Notes under the pieces: model-generated
Databases searched by the model: none
Told to the model about the DNA's origin: nothing
What the model saw: the letters and a program-made list of their open reading frames with translations, nothing else
Position numbers and translations under genes: made by a program
Assembly (NCBI GenBank): GCA_030068145.1
Contig: JAPJBO010000151.1
Coordinates: 1-64,000, forward strand
Direction of reading: 5' to 3'
Source: Diplonema papillatum
Taxonomy: Eukaryota > Euglenozoa > Diplonemea > Diplonemida > Diplonemidae
Length of the DNA stretch: 64,000 bases
Shown: piece by piece, positions 63,721-64,000 of the stretch
How the letters are laid out: every line of letters starts with the position of its first letter
Numbering within the stretch: the stretch's first letter is position 1

Positions 63721-63864
63721 CGATGCACGTCGTCTTGCCCTGCGCGAGCAAGCTTTCCCCCAGTTGTGTTCGAGACTGTTTCGAGTTTTAAGGAACCGTG
63801 TTTTGTGTCTGCGGTGGACAGTCAAGCGCAGGTTGGTGTTCTTTCCATTTCGAAAGTCTTCTGA

Positions 63865-64000
63865 TACTGCAATACTCGACGTAGCTGCTTTGACTCCGAA
63901 TGGGGGGAAATAGAGGTAGAGGGGCAAATACAATACAAACACAATCTGGGTTGTTCTTCGCTTACACCACCGTGTGTTGTTCTCTCACTCAGGACTTCGA
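63865..64000 (+). repeat. Dispersed repeat S7, copy 3
   Basis: AATACTCGACGTAGCTGCTT through CCGTGTGTTGTTCTCTCACT, matching 43425-43560, and continuing past the window edge. Confidence 0.9.

Overview
This is a repeat-rich nuclear window from a microbial eukaryote that I cannot name. It has spliced genes with GT-AG introns, an RNA polymerase subunit gene, a mitochondrial ferredoxin gene, long ankyrin arrays, non-LTR retrotransposons with several domain layouts, MITEs, foldback elements, SINE-like retroposons and long dinucleotide tracts. A fragment matching the 5' end of SSU rRNA at 50.84-50.92 kb reads TTGTTTCAAGGA where most eukaryotes have TTGTCTCAAAGA. From memory this resembles Euglenozoa, and every host gene recognised here lies on the minus strand, which would fit. 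This placement is a weak inference only.

Layout. 0-5.05 kb: a LINE (A, minus strand) with ORF1 and a frameshifted OTU-endonuclease-RT ORF2, abutting an uninterrupted (TG)200 tract. 5.05-9.3 kb: first exon of a degenerate kinesin-like gene, a dispersed repeat with a 43-bp minisatellite, and the C-terminal end of a second LINE (B, plus strand, RNase H plus a Cys/His module) ending near an (AC)62 tract. 9.3-14 kb: retroposons, a TA-flanked MITE and foldback elements. 14.05-15.12 kb: a secreted cysteine-rich surface protein. 16.1-24.2 kb: an ankyrin-repeat gene split by a 2.85-kb LINE D insertion with an 11-bp target duplication, a second ankyrin fragment, and two further 5'-truncated LINE D copies. 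24.2-43.8 kb: no intact gene seen; MITEs, foldbacks, a 334-bp higher-order satellite, SINE-like copies, a decayed DNA transposon and another degenerate coding relic. 43.8-48.8 kb: LINE C ending at a (TC)n tract, then a two-exon gene of unknown function (gene X) with partial copies of its second exon inside its intron. 49-53 kb: short tandem repeats, the SSU rRNA fragment and a truncated hAT transposase. 53.6-55.6 kb: a complete mitochondrial FDX2-type ferredoxin followed by four decayed copies of its 3' half. 56.6-60.2 kb: RPB8/RPABC3 in two exons, with tandem arrays downstream that carry pieces of its last codons. 60.9-62.8 kb: an Ala/Ser/Arg-rich gene (gene Y) whose 3' end is duplicated downstream and whose 5' end is partly duplicated upstream.

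Two themes connect the regions. First, four of the host genes (gene X, ferredoxin, RPB8, gene Y) are accompanied by head-to-tail partial copies, mostly of their 3' portions. Second, the LINE families share a C-terminal protein region but differ in extra modules (OTU, RNase H, Cys/His units), and three of them abut dinucleotide tracts while LINE D has entered an ankyrin array. The host genes do not form an obvious pathway.
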